NCBI GenBank assembly: GCA_963580285.1
Contig: OY757020.1
Location: 98,087,497-98,151,496 of the forward strand
Length of the DNA: 64,000 nucleotides
Origin: Lucinisca nassula
Taxonomy: Eukaryota > Mollusca > Bivalvia > Lucinida > Lucinidae
Direction: 5' to 3'
Positions 12,120-22,702 of the stretch are shown here, piece after piece (the stretch's first letter is position 1; the number at the start of each line of letters is the position of its first letter). The notes under the pieces were generated by a model. The model was not told the DNA's origin. It made no database searches and worked only from the letters and a program-made list of their open reading frames with translations. The translations under genes were made by a program, and so were the position numbers.

Positions 12120-12496
12120 ATAAACACAACAACGGCGCTAAAACAAATTAAAAATACTGTGGAAAAGCATTCTCCATACATGTATGGACAATGCTTTTCC
12201 ACAGTATTTTTAATTTGTTTTAGCGCCGTTGTTCAACAACGGCGCTAAAACAAATTAAAAATACTGTGGAAAAGCATTGTCGAACAACGGCGCTAAAACA
12301 AATTAAAAATACTGTGGAAAAGCATTGTCGAACAACGGCGCTAAAACAAATTAAAAATACTGTGGAAAAGCATTGTCCATACATGTATGGACAATGCTTT
12401 TCCACAGTATTTTTTATTTGTTTTAGCGCCATACATGTATTGACAATGCTTTTCCACAGTATTTTTAATTTGTTTTAGCGCCGTTGTTGTGTTTAT
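12120..12496. repeat. Foldback element of seven units of about 50 bp
   Basis: A unit with GGCGCTAAAACAAATTAAAA and ACTGTGGAAAAGCATTGTC is repeated seven times in the order plus, minus, plus, plus, plus, minus, minus. CATACATGTATG palindromes sit at two of the strand switches. The outer ends ATAAACACAACAACGGCGC and its inverse (12,477-12,495) make the whole block a terminal inverted repeat. Frames across it are artefacts of the repetition. Confidence 0.88.
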
Positions 12497-12838
12497 TTAC
12501 ATGTGTACCGGATGTATCGTCAAACTCGAGCACATCTGATACGTATTTTTTATGGCACAAAATAGCCAACTGTTAGGTTCGGTTATGTTTGTGGATAATG
12601 TCATTTGCTGGGTTTGTAAACTGTGCGTCCGGATCACGCCATAAATTGAGCCTCCACGCCCACTCCCACGCCACCCCCGCCGGTGTTATGAGACACACAC
12701 AGGCTTAAAATAGTGAGGCATACCCTGTGCAGGCTCAAGATTAGAGGTACAAATGCTACAGACTGAAAAAGGTGATTGCTTGCAAAAACAAAATGTGTTT
12801 TCTACGCCTGCATTTAATGCCCGATTGTGAATATAGCA

Positions 12839-12840
<2 letters not shown>
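12497..12840. other. No recognisable gene
   Basis: Unassigned sequence between the foldback and the (AG)n tract, including a C-rich patch near 12,655-12,680. Confidence 0.5.

Positions 12841-12915
<75 letters not shown>
12841..12915 (+). repeat. (AG)n microsatellite
   Basis: Pure AG run of about 75 bp. Confidence 0.98.
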
Positions 12916-12919
<4 letters not shown>

Positions 12920-13089
12920 CATACTTTGTGCATAATTGGTTTAAATATTGGATAAAGTGATGCGCATAAGGAAATCCAGTTTTCAAAGGACATGAAACCT
13001 ACAAAGAATGAGGCAGGTATCTTGCCTCGCCTTTACTTCTTGTAAAGGATGAACTTAAGTATGACAGACAGAATTATCTTACTGCACCT

Positions 13090-13612
13090 CATATGAGAAA
13101 ATTTGCGGCTAGATGTCCCAGCCAGCACCAAACTGCGGGCCAGCACCAAACTGCGGGCCAGCGTCAAACCGACGGCGATACGACGTTGCCAACTCGTGTC
13201 TCTGTCGTCCCGACGCCGAACCGACATTCTATGCAGGCTGGGGTAGTACAAGATGGGATGCTTCCATCCAGTACAAAACAGCAAGCCGACAGCGATACGA
13301 CGTGTTAACACCGTATCGTTGTCGGCCTGACGCTAGCCCGACATTCTATCTTACACCACCACATATGAGAAAATGTTTGGCGAGATGTCCCAGCCAACGT
13401 CAAACCGACAGCGATACGACGTTGCTACCTCGTATCTCTGTCGGCCCGACGCTGAACCGACAATCTATGCAGGCTGGTGTTATACAAGATGGAATGCTCC
13501 CAGCCAGCACAGAACAGCGGGCAAACGTCGGACCGGCAGCGATACGACGTTACTATGTCGTATCGCTGTCGGCCCGACGCTGGTCCGACATTCTTTGCTG
13601 GCTGAGCTATGA
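13090..13612 (+). repeat. Two tandem units of about 260-270 bp, four hairpins
   Basis: The phrase ATATGAGAAAAT then AGATGTCCCAGCCA begins both units (13,090 and 13,362). Each unit contains two stem-loops in which ACCGACAGCGATACGACGTT pairs with a downstream GTATCGCTGTCGGCCCGACGC-type arm (near 13,155, 13,275, 13,395 and 13,525). A 182-residue frame spans the block but its open length is explained by the repeat phase, so I do not call it a gene. Confidence 0.8.
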
Positions 13613-13845
13613 CGTGGGAATCTCAGAAAGAATTTCAATAATCTTTTTTATGAGGTCCTGAGAGGTTTATTATGAAATGTGCACCGCATCCTCTGTCGTG
13701 GTGTTGAGGCTCCTATAATCCGTCTGATCTAGAATGTTCGTGTCCCGATATTGTGATAGCATTGTCAACAGTGGATAAATTATGTCAGACTGTAGTTTTT
13801 ATAAACAAATGATGTCAGACCAGCATGACTAGTGTCACTGTTTTT

Positions 13846-16374
13846 GGCTTCCAGCAATTTAGATTGGATTGGTGATACCCCAGTTTATTTCTAACCGTCT
13901 TATGACGTAACTAGGAAAGAACTACAGATAAGACTTACGCAGTGGAAACTCGTTCGGATGCAGCGCCCGTCGATGTCTATTTATAAAGCGTTTCCAGATA
14001 TCTAGTAAAGCGTTTCCAGATATCTAGTAAAGCGTTTCCAAGAAAAATAAAGTTTCCTTTTTAAAGGAAGGCTTCCCCAGCTTGTAAAGTTGAAAATCCG
14101 CCATTTTTGCTCGCCCTCGAAAGAAATGGGGAGCTATTGTCATAACCCCCAACGTCCGTCGTCGGCGTAAGCATCGGCGTCCGCATTTGGTTGAAGTTTA
14201 CCTGCAAGCAATCATTTGTGCGGTTGTACAAATTTATTTTCAAGTAAAGTTATCAACTGGTAAAAAAAAAAAAAAAAAAAACAATATTTTTCACATTCTT
14301 TTTCACTCGATTTCCCAGGTTTTGGGGCTTAAAAAGTTAATCATTTCCTCTGTATATTACCTCCCTTATAAGCATACATTTCGTCAAATGCATGTGCGTA
14401 GCCAGCTAAAACGCATCTTCTTTTCTACATATCCGAGAGCAGCAATGGCTCTGGTAAGGCTGCGCGTACTCGCAGGCTCGTCTGAGTCAGTGCTGGTCGC
14501 CTTTATGAAAAAGACCCATGCCATGCCCATGAAGCAGATGCCACGTCTTGACGTTGCATCGACGCTGTCCTGGGAAGACTTTTACGGAAACTGTTTCAGT
14601 GTTAGATGTCCGTCTTAAACCATTGGAAGGAGCACATTGTACGTAGAAACATATTCACCGACCCGGCGAGGAGCGAAACCCCAACGTCGGTGCGCATTTA
14701 ACTGTAATGATTAAAAAAATTGGCATTTATGAACAGCGAAGGCTGAATGTGGCGAGCTGCTTACTCACGCAAGTTTTATGCTGGTGGAAAATTTGTCAGA
14801 AAAGACTGAACCATGTTAAGCTGTTAAATTACTCGTTTGACACGCAATTTGATTTCATAGATGAACATTTTTGTAAAATTGACCATGTTGGTAGGATATG
14901 AGGTCTCTTTCTGTCTGATTTCGAGGTACGATCGAGACAAGTTCTACAATGGTCTAAAACTGTCTACCGCTTATAAAGTAACGGTTAATAATGTTCCTAA
15001 ATAAATGAAGAAAAAATAACATATCACTTTCATAGAGACCACCCTACAACAAGCACACTTGATTGATTTATTTCGTGAATTACAACTCGGAAAAATTGTT
15101 TTACACAATAAGTTATCAGCTAGTTAGACTATCTGCCTGTAAATGGACTCTTGCAAAACTATCTTTACTGATTTCAGCTGTCAAACTCTCTTCGTAAACT
15201 CGTCCTGGAAATTCTGAGTGACCATGAAAAGTTTGAGACTCCAAGAGAAGTGTGACTCAAGTGACAGAATTAACTTTTGTAATTTATAGACAATTTTTTC
15301 TTTTTTTTTACAAATCGTTAAGAAAAGAAAAGCATTACATCAACAAGTCCGTGTACTAAACACCGATGATCTTGTTTTTTTAGAAGCACATTGAGGCTAC
15401 CCTATATGTACTGAACAACCCTATAAACCCAACTTTATATAGAGAAAGTTGGGTGCACAGGGGTACATTATTTTCCTTTTTATGGGGTTCAGAACACCGA
15501 GCACCGACAATCCATTTTTTTTTTCACATCACGAAAACACGCCTGCCTAATTTTGACCCCTAGACAGTGGGTAGTCGTAAGAACCGCGTCATCGAGGCAG
15601 TTCTAACCAGTACCCACAATCTATGTTTAGAACAGCAATATGAAAAAATCTGTGATTTTTTTATCGGACAATTTTCATTATGGTGGCAAAAATTCTATAT
15701 AATTATATTTGAATAGCCGTTTTTTTCGTAATGAACTGAAAATGATAGTTCATGAGATTTTAGCACATAGATGTTTTATAAAATATTCAATGGAGAAGAC
15801 TATAGGGTTAGTTTCGAGTCACAACAAACGCTTATTACGTCGAACACGGCAGTTAAGATAATTTCACCATCCTACCGGGAAATTGGAAACTGGAATCAAG
15901 TATTCCTGCTTTTTTCATTGACCTTCAATTATTGTAATTAACCCATATGTGCCTCCAGGCAAATAGTGCAGACCCAGATCAGACGCCGCATCTGATCAAG
16001 ATCTAAACTGTCTGCTCAACGTACATGCATTTTTGTAAAATTTACAACAAAAAATGACTTCCCTATGCTTAGAAATTGACCACTCCAGACTTATAAAGGT
16101 GGACTATTTTTTTTGGCACCTATGGGTTAATTAACGGACGAAAGTGAAAGTAGGTAACTTTTTTTTTTCTTGGTTTGACTTCTAGGAAACGCTTTATAAA
16201 TAGACATCGACGGGCGCTGCATATTCCTGTTTATTCCGAACGAGTTTTCACTTCGTAAATATGTGGAGAGCAGTCTTATCTGTAGGTCTGTCCTAGTTAC
16301 GTCATAAGACGGTTAGAAATAAACTGGGGTATCACCAATCCAATGTAAATGGCTTCCAATCGAAATTGGAAGCC
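13846..16374 (+). mobile_element. Element E, right copy, bounded by about 200-bp TIRs
   Basis: A compact unit of about 2.5 kb. The left arm (13,846-14,045) and right arm (16,175-16,374) are inverted copies containing GGTGATACCCCAGTTTATTT and tandem AAAGCGTTTCCAGATATCTA words. The body (14,045-16,165) is the inverse of parts of 6,648-12,060. It contains a MITE-H-like hairpin (15,555-15,635) and a GATCAGACGCCGCATCTGAT hairpin near 15,975-16,000. The longest frame (14,187-14,618) is unrecognisable and interrupted by poly-A, so the element looks non-autonomous. Superfamily unknown. Confidence 0.75.
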
Positions 16375-16620
16375 AAAATGTTACAGTAGAAACAGGTCTT
16401 ACTTTCACTTTCGTCCTTTTGACGTAACCTTATGATTAACCCATAGGTGCCTATATAAGTCTGGAGTGGTCAATTTCTAAGCATGCATGTACGTTGAGCA
16501 AAGAGTTTAGATCTTGATCAGATGCGGCGTCTGATCTGGGTCTGCACTATATGCCAATGTCTCAAAAAGGGCCGCTAGGCATATATGGGTTAATTCCAAC
16601 AAGTTGGCTGCTTTCAAAAA
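16375..16620 (+). repeat. Direct copy of 6,648-6,905; inverse of 15,920-16,150
   Basis: Starts AAAATGTTACAGTAGAAACA and continues through CTTTCACTTTCGTCC and a GATCAGATGCGGCGTCTGAT hairpin. With 15,920-16,165 it forms a palindrome around the right terminal arm of element E. Confidence 0.8.
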
Positions 16621-17188
16621 TATCATCCAATAGGTTTGGTCTTGTCAGTCCACATTCTGATTTGAACCAGCTGATATCATTATCCCACTTAATGCATTTT
16701 TTTTAATAAAAATAATAAACTTTAATATAAAACGTGTATATAACATTTCTAAGTCTGTGACCTTGGTATCAGGAAGGGTAGGTAGTGATGAGTATTCTGT
16801 GGTAAATTGTTTATCGCCATGGCAAGTATAAAATAAATGTAACTTACATATGGTTTACACATGTATAGCACAAAACTTAATCAGGCGAAAATGTAAACCG
16901 AATTTTTCAAAGGGCCATAACTCTGTTAATATTTTGTGGACAGTAATTCTCAAAACATCTTCACATCTTACTACATACACATTTTAGGCTTGATCGGATG
17001 AAAACTGTATAGTAGGAGTTATACGGAAACGAAAAAAAAAAGTTTACGTACTTACGGACGGACACCAACACCATTACTTAATACGATCGGTTTTTTTTTG
17101 TTGTTGTTCTTTTTCAAACGGGCATATAAAAAGATTTTTCCTAAGTCATCAGACCTTCTATAGGGCCTTGGTTATCTATTTATTTTGT
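16621..17188. other. Non-coding; fragment of an ACGGACGG-type repeat
   Basis: No gene seen. About 16,885-17,060 has AAGGGCCATAACTCTGTTAA and a terminal ACGGACGGACACC block, resembling the tandem-array class but single-unit. Confidence 0.45.
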
Positions 17189-17490
17189 TGTTAACGTCCC
17201 TGTTAACACTGTATGAGTCTTTTTTTTTTGAGACATTGCTTCCAATTTTGTGGGACTTTTACTCAGTACTGAGATAAAACGGGCAGATAAAACTCCTTCT
17301 CAAGCCATGTCACCCAATGAAACTAAATGGTTGAAATGCATGAACGGTCCGACTCGAGCCACTTTTCCTGGGCAGGCTTTGACTTTCTCGGCGATTTAAC
17401 ACTACTCATGTGCGGCCGGTATCAGCTCTGCGTGGAAGCATCGTGCAGCCAAATCTATTTCTTCAATCCCCGATGGGCGGGGGCCGATCA
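17189..17490 (-). mobile_element. SINE-1, near full length
   Basis: Minus-strand copy from the inverted 3' region (TTAACGTCCCTGTTAACACT) to the 5' end (CCCCGATGGGCGGGGGCC). A T-run interrupts the 3' part. No clear TSD. Confidence 0.8.
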
Positions 17491-17504
17491 GACCTTGGGG
17501 CAAT

Positions 17505-17610
17505 ATATTGGACTGCATGAGCTGAAACCGACCGAACTTTGAAGTATTGCTGAACCGTCTAGGAAGATCTAAGCCTGCCCAGACAAAGTGCTGCGAAATA
17601 GACTGTATCT
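17505..17610 (+). mobile_element. SINE-1 fragment, plus strand
   Basis: Partial match to the 5' half (GAGCTGAAACCGACC, then GATCTAAGCCTGCCCAG), lying head-to-head with the preceding copy. Confidence 0.65.
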
Positions 17611-18015
17611 TAAACCTCGGCAGTTTCTTTGAGCGGTACCTCCGCAAAAACCTGAAATTTGCAATCCTTTTGTATATCTTTCTGGATCAAAATTTAATTG
17701 TAAAAGAAACTGATTAGTAAAAGGACAAGTATTGAATGGAAATAAAGAACACCACTCTCGGCTTATCAGATACAATAGCTCCCATCGAATGCGCCAAAAA
17801 GTCTTTTAACAAAGTATGTAACTGGTGGCAGGATGCCGTTTTTGAACAGAAACTATAATTGTTATCTGTTCTGGGCTCAAGAACAATAAACAACGACCCA
17901 TCAACGTTATGACTTTGTTTCGCTCCCTAAACATTTTATATATTTGGAAGATTTAGAACATTCGACCTTGGCACTGACGTTAATTCTAGTAACAAAGACA
18001 TGAAAATGTTTTTAC
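17611..18015. other. No recognisable gene
   Basis: Unassigned AT-rich sequence with only short frames. Confidence 0.5.
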
Positions 18016-18030
18016 ACACCCAGCGATCTT

Positions 18031-18251
18031 TTTTATGTTTGGTTTTACGATCCTTTCAAGATTATTTCTCTCTCAGCAAGCGGATCGTTAATCGGAGGTG
18101 AGCGAAAACTGGAGTACCCGATGAAAAACCTCCTGACCTTCCGTTGCAGAACTTCTCATTATGTGACCTGAGCCATGCCCAAACCTACACCGTTGACAGA
18201 CCTAATGATTAAGAGTCAGCACTCCTATCCACTAGGTCACGGAGGCCCATT
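18031..18251 (-). mobile_element. SINE-2 with 15-bp TSD
   Basis: Minus-strand copy. The complement of the tail GGTTTTACGATCC is on the left, and the tRNA-like head (GATTAAGAGTC complement of the anticodon loop) ends near 18,248. Flanks ACACCCAGCGATCTT (18,016-18,030) and ACACCAAGCGATCTT (18,252-18,266) are a TSD with one mismatch. It lies directly upstream of the truncated Penelope-like gene. Confidence 0.88.
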
Positions 18252-18347
18252 ACACCAAGCGATCTTTATAAATGAGGAAAAAATAATGTTCTCTGTCTTT
18301 CCAACATTTACATATACGTATTATTAGAGCTATCAGCGTACCGAAAG

Positions 18348-20051
18348 ATGGAAGTTGGCACGGACAACACTACAAAAATATTGAACAGTTTGAAGAAACA
18401 TGTTCATCAAATGTATAAACGTGGATCCATATCAAACGAAATGAAATCTTACCTTGTACCATCTGATGTACGACAGGGTAAGGTTCAGGGCAATCCAAAA
18501 ATTCATAAAGATGGAAACCCGCTCAGGACAATCGTTAACGGTAGAGGCCATCCGACAGAAAGGGTAGCGGAACTGGTAGAGTTTGAGCTGCAGGAACATG
18601 TAGAAGGTCTCCCTAGTTACATCAAAGATACAACACATTTCTTGCAGAAACTAAAAGATGTCGAACAACCACTTCCAGCACACACAATCTTATTCTGCTT
18701 CGATGTCAAAGCGTTGTATCCAAGTGTACCACGGGTGGAGGCGAAAGAAGCTTGTAAAGAGGCATTGGACGCAAGAACCGACCAGACCATACCAACTGAG
18801 GATGTACTCAAGTTAATGGATATTGTACTTGAAAATAATACATTCAGCTTCAACGGTAAGAACTATTTACAGAAAGAAGGAACTGCTATCGGATCGCGCC
18901 TGGGTAAGAATTACGCATGCACATATATGGGAGCTTGGGAGACAGAACTGTTGCGTCGATCGAAGCTGAAACCGTCTAATTACGTTAGGTTTGTAGATGA
19001 CGTATGGGGCATTTGGACACATGGGCGTGACGCGCTTGAGACCTTTCAACGTTGCGCCAATTCCATCCATCAACGAATCAGGGTAGAGATGCGTACGTCC
19101 GATGAGTCTATTGAATTTCTTGATGTCACCACACGTATTGAGGACGGGTTCCTGCTGACGGATTTATATTCAAAGCCAACAGACAAACACTTGTATCTTC
19201 ACAAGCAGTCGGATCACCCAAATACAACCAAAAACGCTATACCATTCGGTCTAGGAATCAGGGCGAAACGAATATGTTCAGCAGAAAAGGATTACCGGAT
19301 GCGTAGGAATGAGATCTCGGACCATCTACAACGCAGGGGCTACAGGAAAGAGAGGGTTGAACACCAGCTGGAGCGAGTGGACGAACTGAACCGGGACGAC
19401 CTACTCGTATACAGACGGCGTGAAAATAACAACGACAGGGTACCCCTTGTTCTTACGTATACAGATGCCTTGCCAGATATTCACTCTATCACTAGGAAAC
19501 ATGTTACCACACTACACAAGTCTGAAAATATGCAGACAGTGTTTCCTGAACCACCCCTTGTTTCCTATAGAAGAGGCAGAAATCTGCAGGATATTCTGGT
19601 ACACCGGAAGCACAACAACATATTGTATCGTCAGACGAATGGTTGTGCGCCTTGTGGTAAGAACTGTGCGTTATGCAAAAATATAAAGAGGTGTGACTCT
19701 TTTGAAGGATACGATGGTACTTCGTACAACATCCAGGGAAGCATCACATGCAAAACGGCTAATGTGGTGTACGGTATAGAATGTAGACAATGTCGGAAAT
19801 TACTCTATGGCTGCCAAACTGGTGGGACTTTGTACCAGCGGATGCTTCTCAATTTTTCAATGATTCGTACGGGCAAGCAGGACGCCATAGCTTTACACTT
19901 TAATAGTCAAGGGCATTCCGTGGAAGATATGGTGGTGCTAGGCATTGAGAAAATCAACAAGGACTATTTCTACCGCAGAACTAAGGAGTCTTTGTGGATC
20001 AAGAAAATGAGGACTAGGATACCTTATGGGTTAAACACAATGACTTCATAA
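18348..20051 (+). CDS. Penelope-like element RT plus GIY-YIG-type endonuclease, 5'-truncated
   Basis: An intact 567-residue frame for a Penelope-like retroelement polyprotein, which copies RNA at a nicked chromosomal target. RT core: GNPKIHK near 48-54, FDVKALYPS (118-126, motif A, Asp119), EGTAIGSRLG (177-186, motif B) and RFVDDVWG (214-221, catalytic Asp217/Asp218). A cysteine cluster CAPCGKNCALC (433-443) precedes the endonuclease, which has VVYGIECRQC (473-482), TGGTLYQRM (491-499), a His near 517 and a C-terminal YGLN (560-563). This fits the GIY-YIG nuclease of Penelope-like elements. The canonical YVG-type second motif here reads YGC (487-489). Penelope-like proteins usually have 200 or more residues before this point, so the chosen Met is just the first in the frame. 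The frame stays open upstream only to about 18,300, and no terminal repeats are seen. Confidence 0.9.
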   Translation: MEVGTDNTTKILNSLKKHVHQMYKRGSISNEMKSYLVPSDVRQGKVQGNPKIHKDGNPLRTIVNGRGHPTERVAELVEFELQEHVEGLPSYIKDTTHFLQKLKDVEQPLPAHTILFCFDVKALYPSVPRVEAKEACKEALDARTDQTIPTEDVLKLMDIVLENNTFSFNGKNYLQKEGTAIGSRLGKNYACTYMGAWETELLRRSKLKPSNYVRFVDDVWGIWTHGRDALETFQRCANSIHQRIRVEMRTSDESIEFLDVTTRIEDGFLLTDLYSKPTDKHLYLHKQSDHPNTTKNAIPFGLGIRAKRICSAEKDYRMRRNEISDHLQRRGYRKERVEHQLERVDELNRDDLLVYRRRENNNDRVPLVLTYTDALPDIHSITRKHVTTLHKSENMQTVFPEPPLVSYRRGRNLQDILVHRKHNNILYRQTNGCAPCGKNCALCKNIKRCDSFEGYDGTSYNIQGSITCKTANVVYGIECRQCRKLLYGCQTGGTLYQRMLLNFSMIRTGKQDAIALHFNSQGHSVEDMVVLGIEKINKDYFYRRTKESLWIKKMRTRIPYGLNTMTS

Positions 20052-20300
20052 CAGATTACACACTGGTGTTCGTGGGTCAGCGGGCGCCTGCAGGACGGGT
20101 CGCGCTTGGGGTATGCGGGTGCGTGACTACCGGGGAGCAGCCTGACTGGTATTGCTCTGATGCGTGGCATGTTGTTCCCGGATAGATGCGAGCTCCTTGG
20201 TCCTTACTGCTGCGGGGTTCTTCTATGCAAATTTCTTGGCAAGTTTTCCACTCGAAATGAACACTTTCGGATAAATTATCAGTTTTTTTCATGTTTCTGC
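20052..20300. other. Flank downstream of the Penelope-like gene
   Basis: GC-richer than average. No polyadenylation signal or terminal repeat can be assigned to the element. Confidence 0.4.
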
Positions 20301-20790
20301 TCCGAGCATCGGGTGTGCGGGGTTCGTTAGAGACGCGTCTGCGAGGCGATTCTGATGGGTACCCGCAGGCTGAGCTCTGGGCGGAGATAGGTATAGTTTT
20401 GTAGAACCCCTGTAGACTCCATTTTGGCTCTCTGAGGGTGGGGTTGATGGGGATCAAAAGTATATGGGCGTGTATCAGTCATTGCGGGTATACGCCTATT
20501 CAAATTAACCGGAAAGCATGAACAATTTTTTGTGCTGGAAGTTATCGTATTTTTCTGTTTCTGTTCGGAGTGTCGATTATGGGCGCTCCCTGGGACCGCC
20601 TTGCTCGGGCGGATCCAGGGTGTGCCAACGACATGTATTTTGGGGGCGGGAAAGGGGAGTACAATGATAACCCCTTTAAAATCCAAGTCATTTATGAAGA
20701 GAAATTGGATTGTGGACGCTCTTTGGAGCCGCCTCGCCGAGGCGGTTCTGATGTGTACCCACAACCTGCGTCTTGGGGACAAGATGGTGA
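20301..20790. repeat. Cluster of diverged GC-rich MITE-H hairpins
   Basis: Successive hairpin cores occur near 20,310-20,370, 20,570-20,625 and 20,705-20,775; the last has GAGCCGCCTCGCCGAGGCGG. Between them the MITE-H terminal word ACGCCTATTCAAAT occurs near 20,490. Long frames on both strands here are shadows of inverted repeats. Confidence 0.65.
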
Positions 20791-21024
20791 CGTTTGCTTT
20801 CCAGGTCCCAGTTTTGCTGTGAAGAGGTTTTTTTATTTGGGGGGGGGGGGGGATGGGGTATGTGTGTTTTCGTGGTGTTGGTGTTCTAATCGGTCCAGTC
20901 TGTAGCAGGCGTCCGCTGACATTTTGGTTGCCTCTAGACCACAAGTGTGAATGGGTGGGTGGATACTGCATGCATTGTCGCGGCTATACAGTGTTTGTTG
21001 AGCTAACGAGGCTGTTACAAGGGC
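20791..21024. other. No recognisable gene; G-run
   Basis: Contains a poly-G run near 20,839-20,852. No other support. Confidence 0.4.
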
Positions 21025-21480
21025 ATAACGCTCATTGTGCACACTACACATTCGGGACTAAGGGAGACAGCTTGGATTTAAATGAAATTATTTCTTATGG
21101 TTGATGGGACTGCTCTTGAGGGGAGAAGTTTGCTCGCTTGCAGAAGGGGCAGATTGTTTTGCTTCACGAGTTGGCCCGTTCAAATGGACATATTACAAAA
21201 GGGATTCGTTTAAAGTTGTTGAAAGTTGTCTTCCTTGGACATCAAAAATAAAAAGTAACACTCATTGCACGGACTACGCATTCGGGACTAAGGGAGATAA
21301 CTAGAATTTGAATAAGATTATTCTTATTGGTGATGGGACTGCTTTTAAGGGGAGGAGTTTGCTTCCGGAAGGGAGCGGATTCTTTGCTTTGGGAGCTGAC
21401 CAATTCAAAGAGAGCTATTACAAAAGAGTTCGTTTTTTGTTAAGGTTGTCTCCCTTGGACGGGAATGTTGGTGGGGTTGT
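21025..21480 (+). repeat. Two-unit tandem duplication, about 230 bp each
   Basis: The phrase CATTCGGGACTAAGGGAGA recurs near 21,050 and 21,282. Each occurrence is followed by GATGGGACTGC, GGGGAGAAGTTTGCT or GGGGAGGAGTTTGCT, and CAAAAG-GTTCGTTT words. Units have diverged noticeably. Confidence 0.75.
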
Positions 21481-21702
21481 GCACTTGTGTTAATTTGGAT
21501 CGTTGTTTGACTGTGCGCGCAGCGAGGGCCCATATCGGCCTTCACACTCGTGTTGACTGATTGGGTCCTCCGTTGTGCTCTTCGTTCGTGACCCTCTCTG
21601 TGCTGGTCAAGGGAGGTCAGATCGGCCTGCATATGCATAGTATGTAGGCCGATGTGGGGTTACTTGTGTCCCTAGCGTTTGTCCTTGGGCCGCGTCACGG
21701 GG

Positions 21703-21976
21703 GCACGCCTATGCTATGTAGTTTTGACACCCTTGAACCGTTAAATGGGGGTTTGAGGGTGTGTACATTATTTTTCTTGTTTCTGCTCGGGGTATGCATT
21801 GTTGGTATTTGATGGAGCCGCCTCGTCGAGGCGGTTCTATCGGGCCCAGCGGTCTGTGTTTTGTGCGGGGATAGGAAGAGTATCACAATTTTTCATCTGA
21901 AAATTTCCATTTTTTGCCAGGAAAAAAAACAAAAAAAAAAAAAAAAAAACAGTATAGGCGTGTTTTCGTGATGGGG
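21703..21976 (+). mobile_element. MITE-H, near full length
   Basis: Left part GGCACGCCTATGCTATGTAG, then ACCGTTAAATGGGGGTTTG, a hairpin core with AGCCGCCTCGTCGAGGCGGT (about 21,811-21,830), a poly-A stretch, and the right end TATAGGCGTGTTTTCGTGAT. No coding capacity. Confidence 0.8.
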
Positions 21977-22366
21977 CTCAGTGGTTCCTTCCAGTGAATG
22001 ATTATGCATGCGCATTCGTCGGAATCAGTTAAGAACTGCTCAGAACCAAAAGGTTATAAGGGAGATCACTCAGGAAGTAATTTGATTTCAAATGAAGCGG
22101 CGCATGGCGGAGCCTATGGTGTGGCCTGTGCGTTCACCGGGGGCTTAGATTAACCTGCGCACCAAATCCCCTGTGACGAGGCAGTTTGATTGTCTCTTTG
22201 CATGGGGCGTGGCTTGTGGGGGTACATACCATCAGCAAGGAATTTGATCAGGCTGCGCGAATGCGCAGGCTGATCTGAGTCTAAGCTGGTCGCTCAGGCA
22301 TTCTTGCGGGATTTGTCATGCGCTGTTTATCGCTGGTCAAAATAAAAGCCGGTATTTAGGGTAACC
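21977..22366. other. Non-coding, with a CTGATCTGAGTC hairpin arm
   Basis: No gene. CAGGCTGCGCGAATGCGCAG near 22,250-22,270 is a small palindrome, and the following CTGATCTGAGTCTAAGCTGG resembles part of element E near 14,460-14,500. Confidence 0.45.
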
Positions 22367-22391
22367 CCCCCCACACACACACACACACACA
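22367..22391 (+). repeat. Short (CA)n tract
   Basis: A C-run followed by about ten CA repeats. Confidence 0.9.
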
Positions 22392-22548
22392 CTTTTTCAC
22401 AAAGGTCGGTTATATTAATATGATTGATGGATGGTCTGACAATTTAATAATCTCTTAAGCAGGATTTGATAGAACATTCTTTCTTAATTATCACGTAACA
22501 GTTCTTAAGTTTGGGAGGAGGGGGATTATTTCTTATTAGGGCCCCTAT

Positions 22549-22702
22549 CATTACGTTAACACGCCTATACAAATACATTGTCAATTTTTCAATTATTTTG
22601 GGTGGTAACAGGGGCAATTTGGCTTACCCCTGGAAACCACGGTTTTACCTTTTAAAGGTGGGGTTTGAGGGGATCGGAATCATATAGGCGTGTTTTCATG
22701 AT
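22549..22702 (-). mobile_element. MITE-H deletion derivative without hairpin
   Basis: Ends CATTACGTTAACACGCCTAT and TATAGGCGTGTTTTCATGAT are inverted. The interior has the CCCCTGGAAACCACGG block but lacks the central hairpin, at about 154 bp. Confidence 0.75.

Noticed and set aside
12220..12478. Frames with repeated CFSTVFLICFSA on one strand and LKQIKNTVEKHC on the other
   Set aside because: They are the translated 50-bp foldback unit, open on both strands by repetition.
20327..20971. 214-residue minus-strand frame
   Set aside because: It spans diverged MITE-H hairpins and shows no domain; overlapping frames are open on the other strand too.
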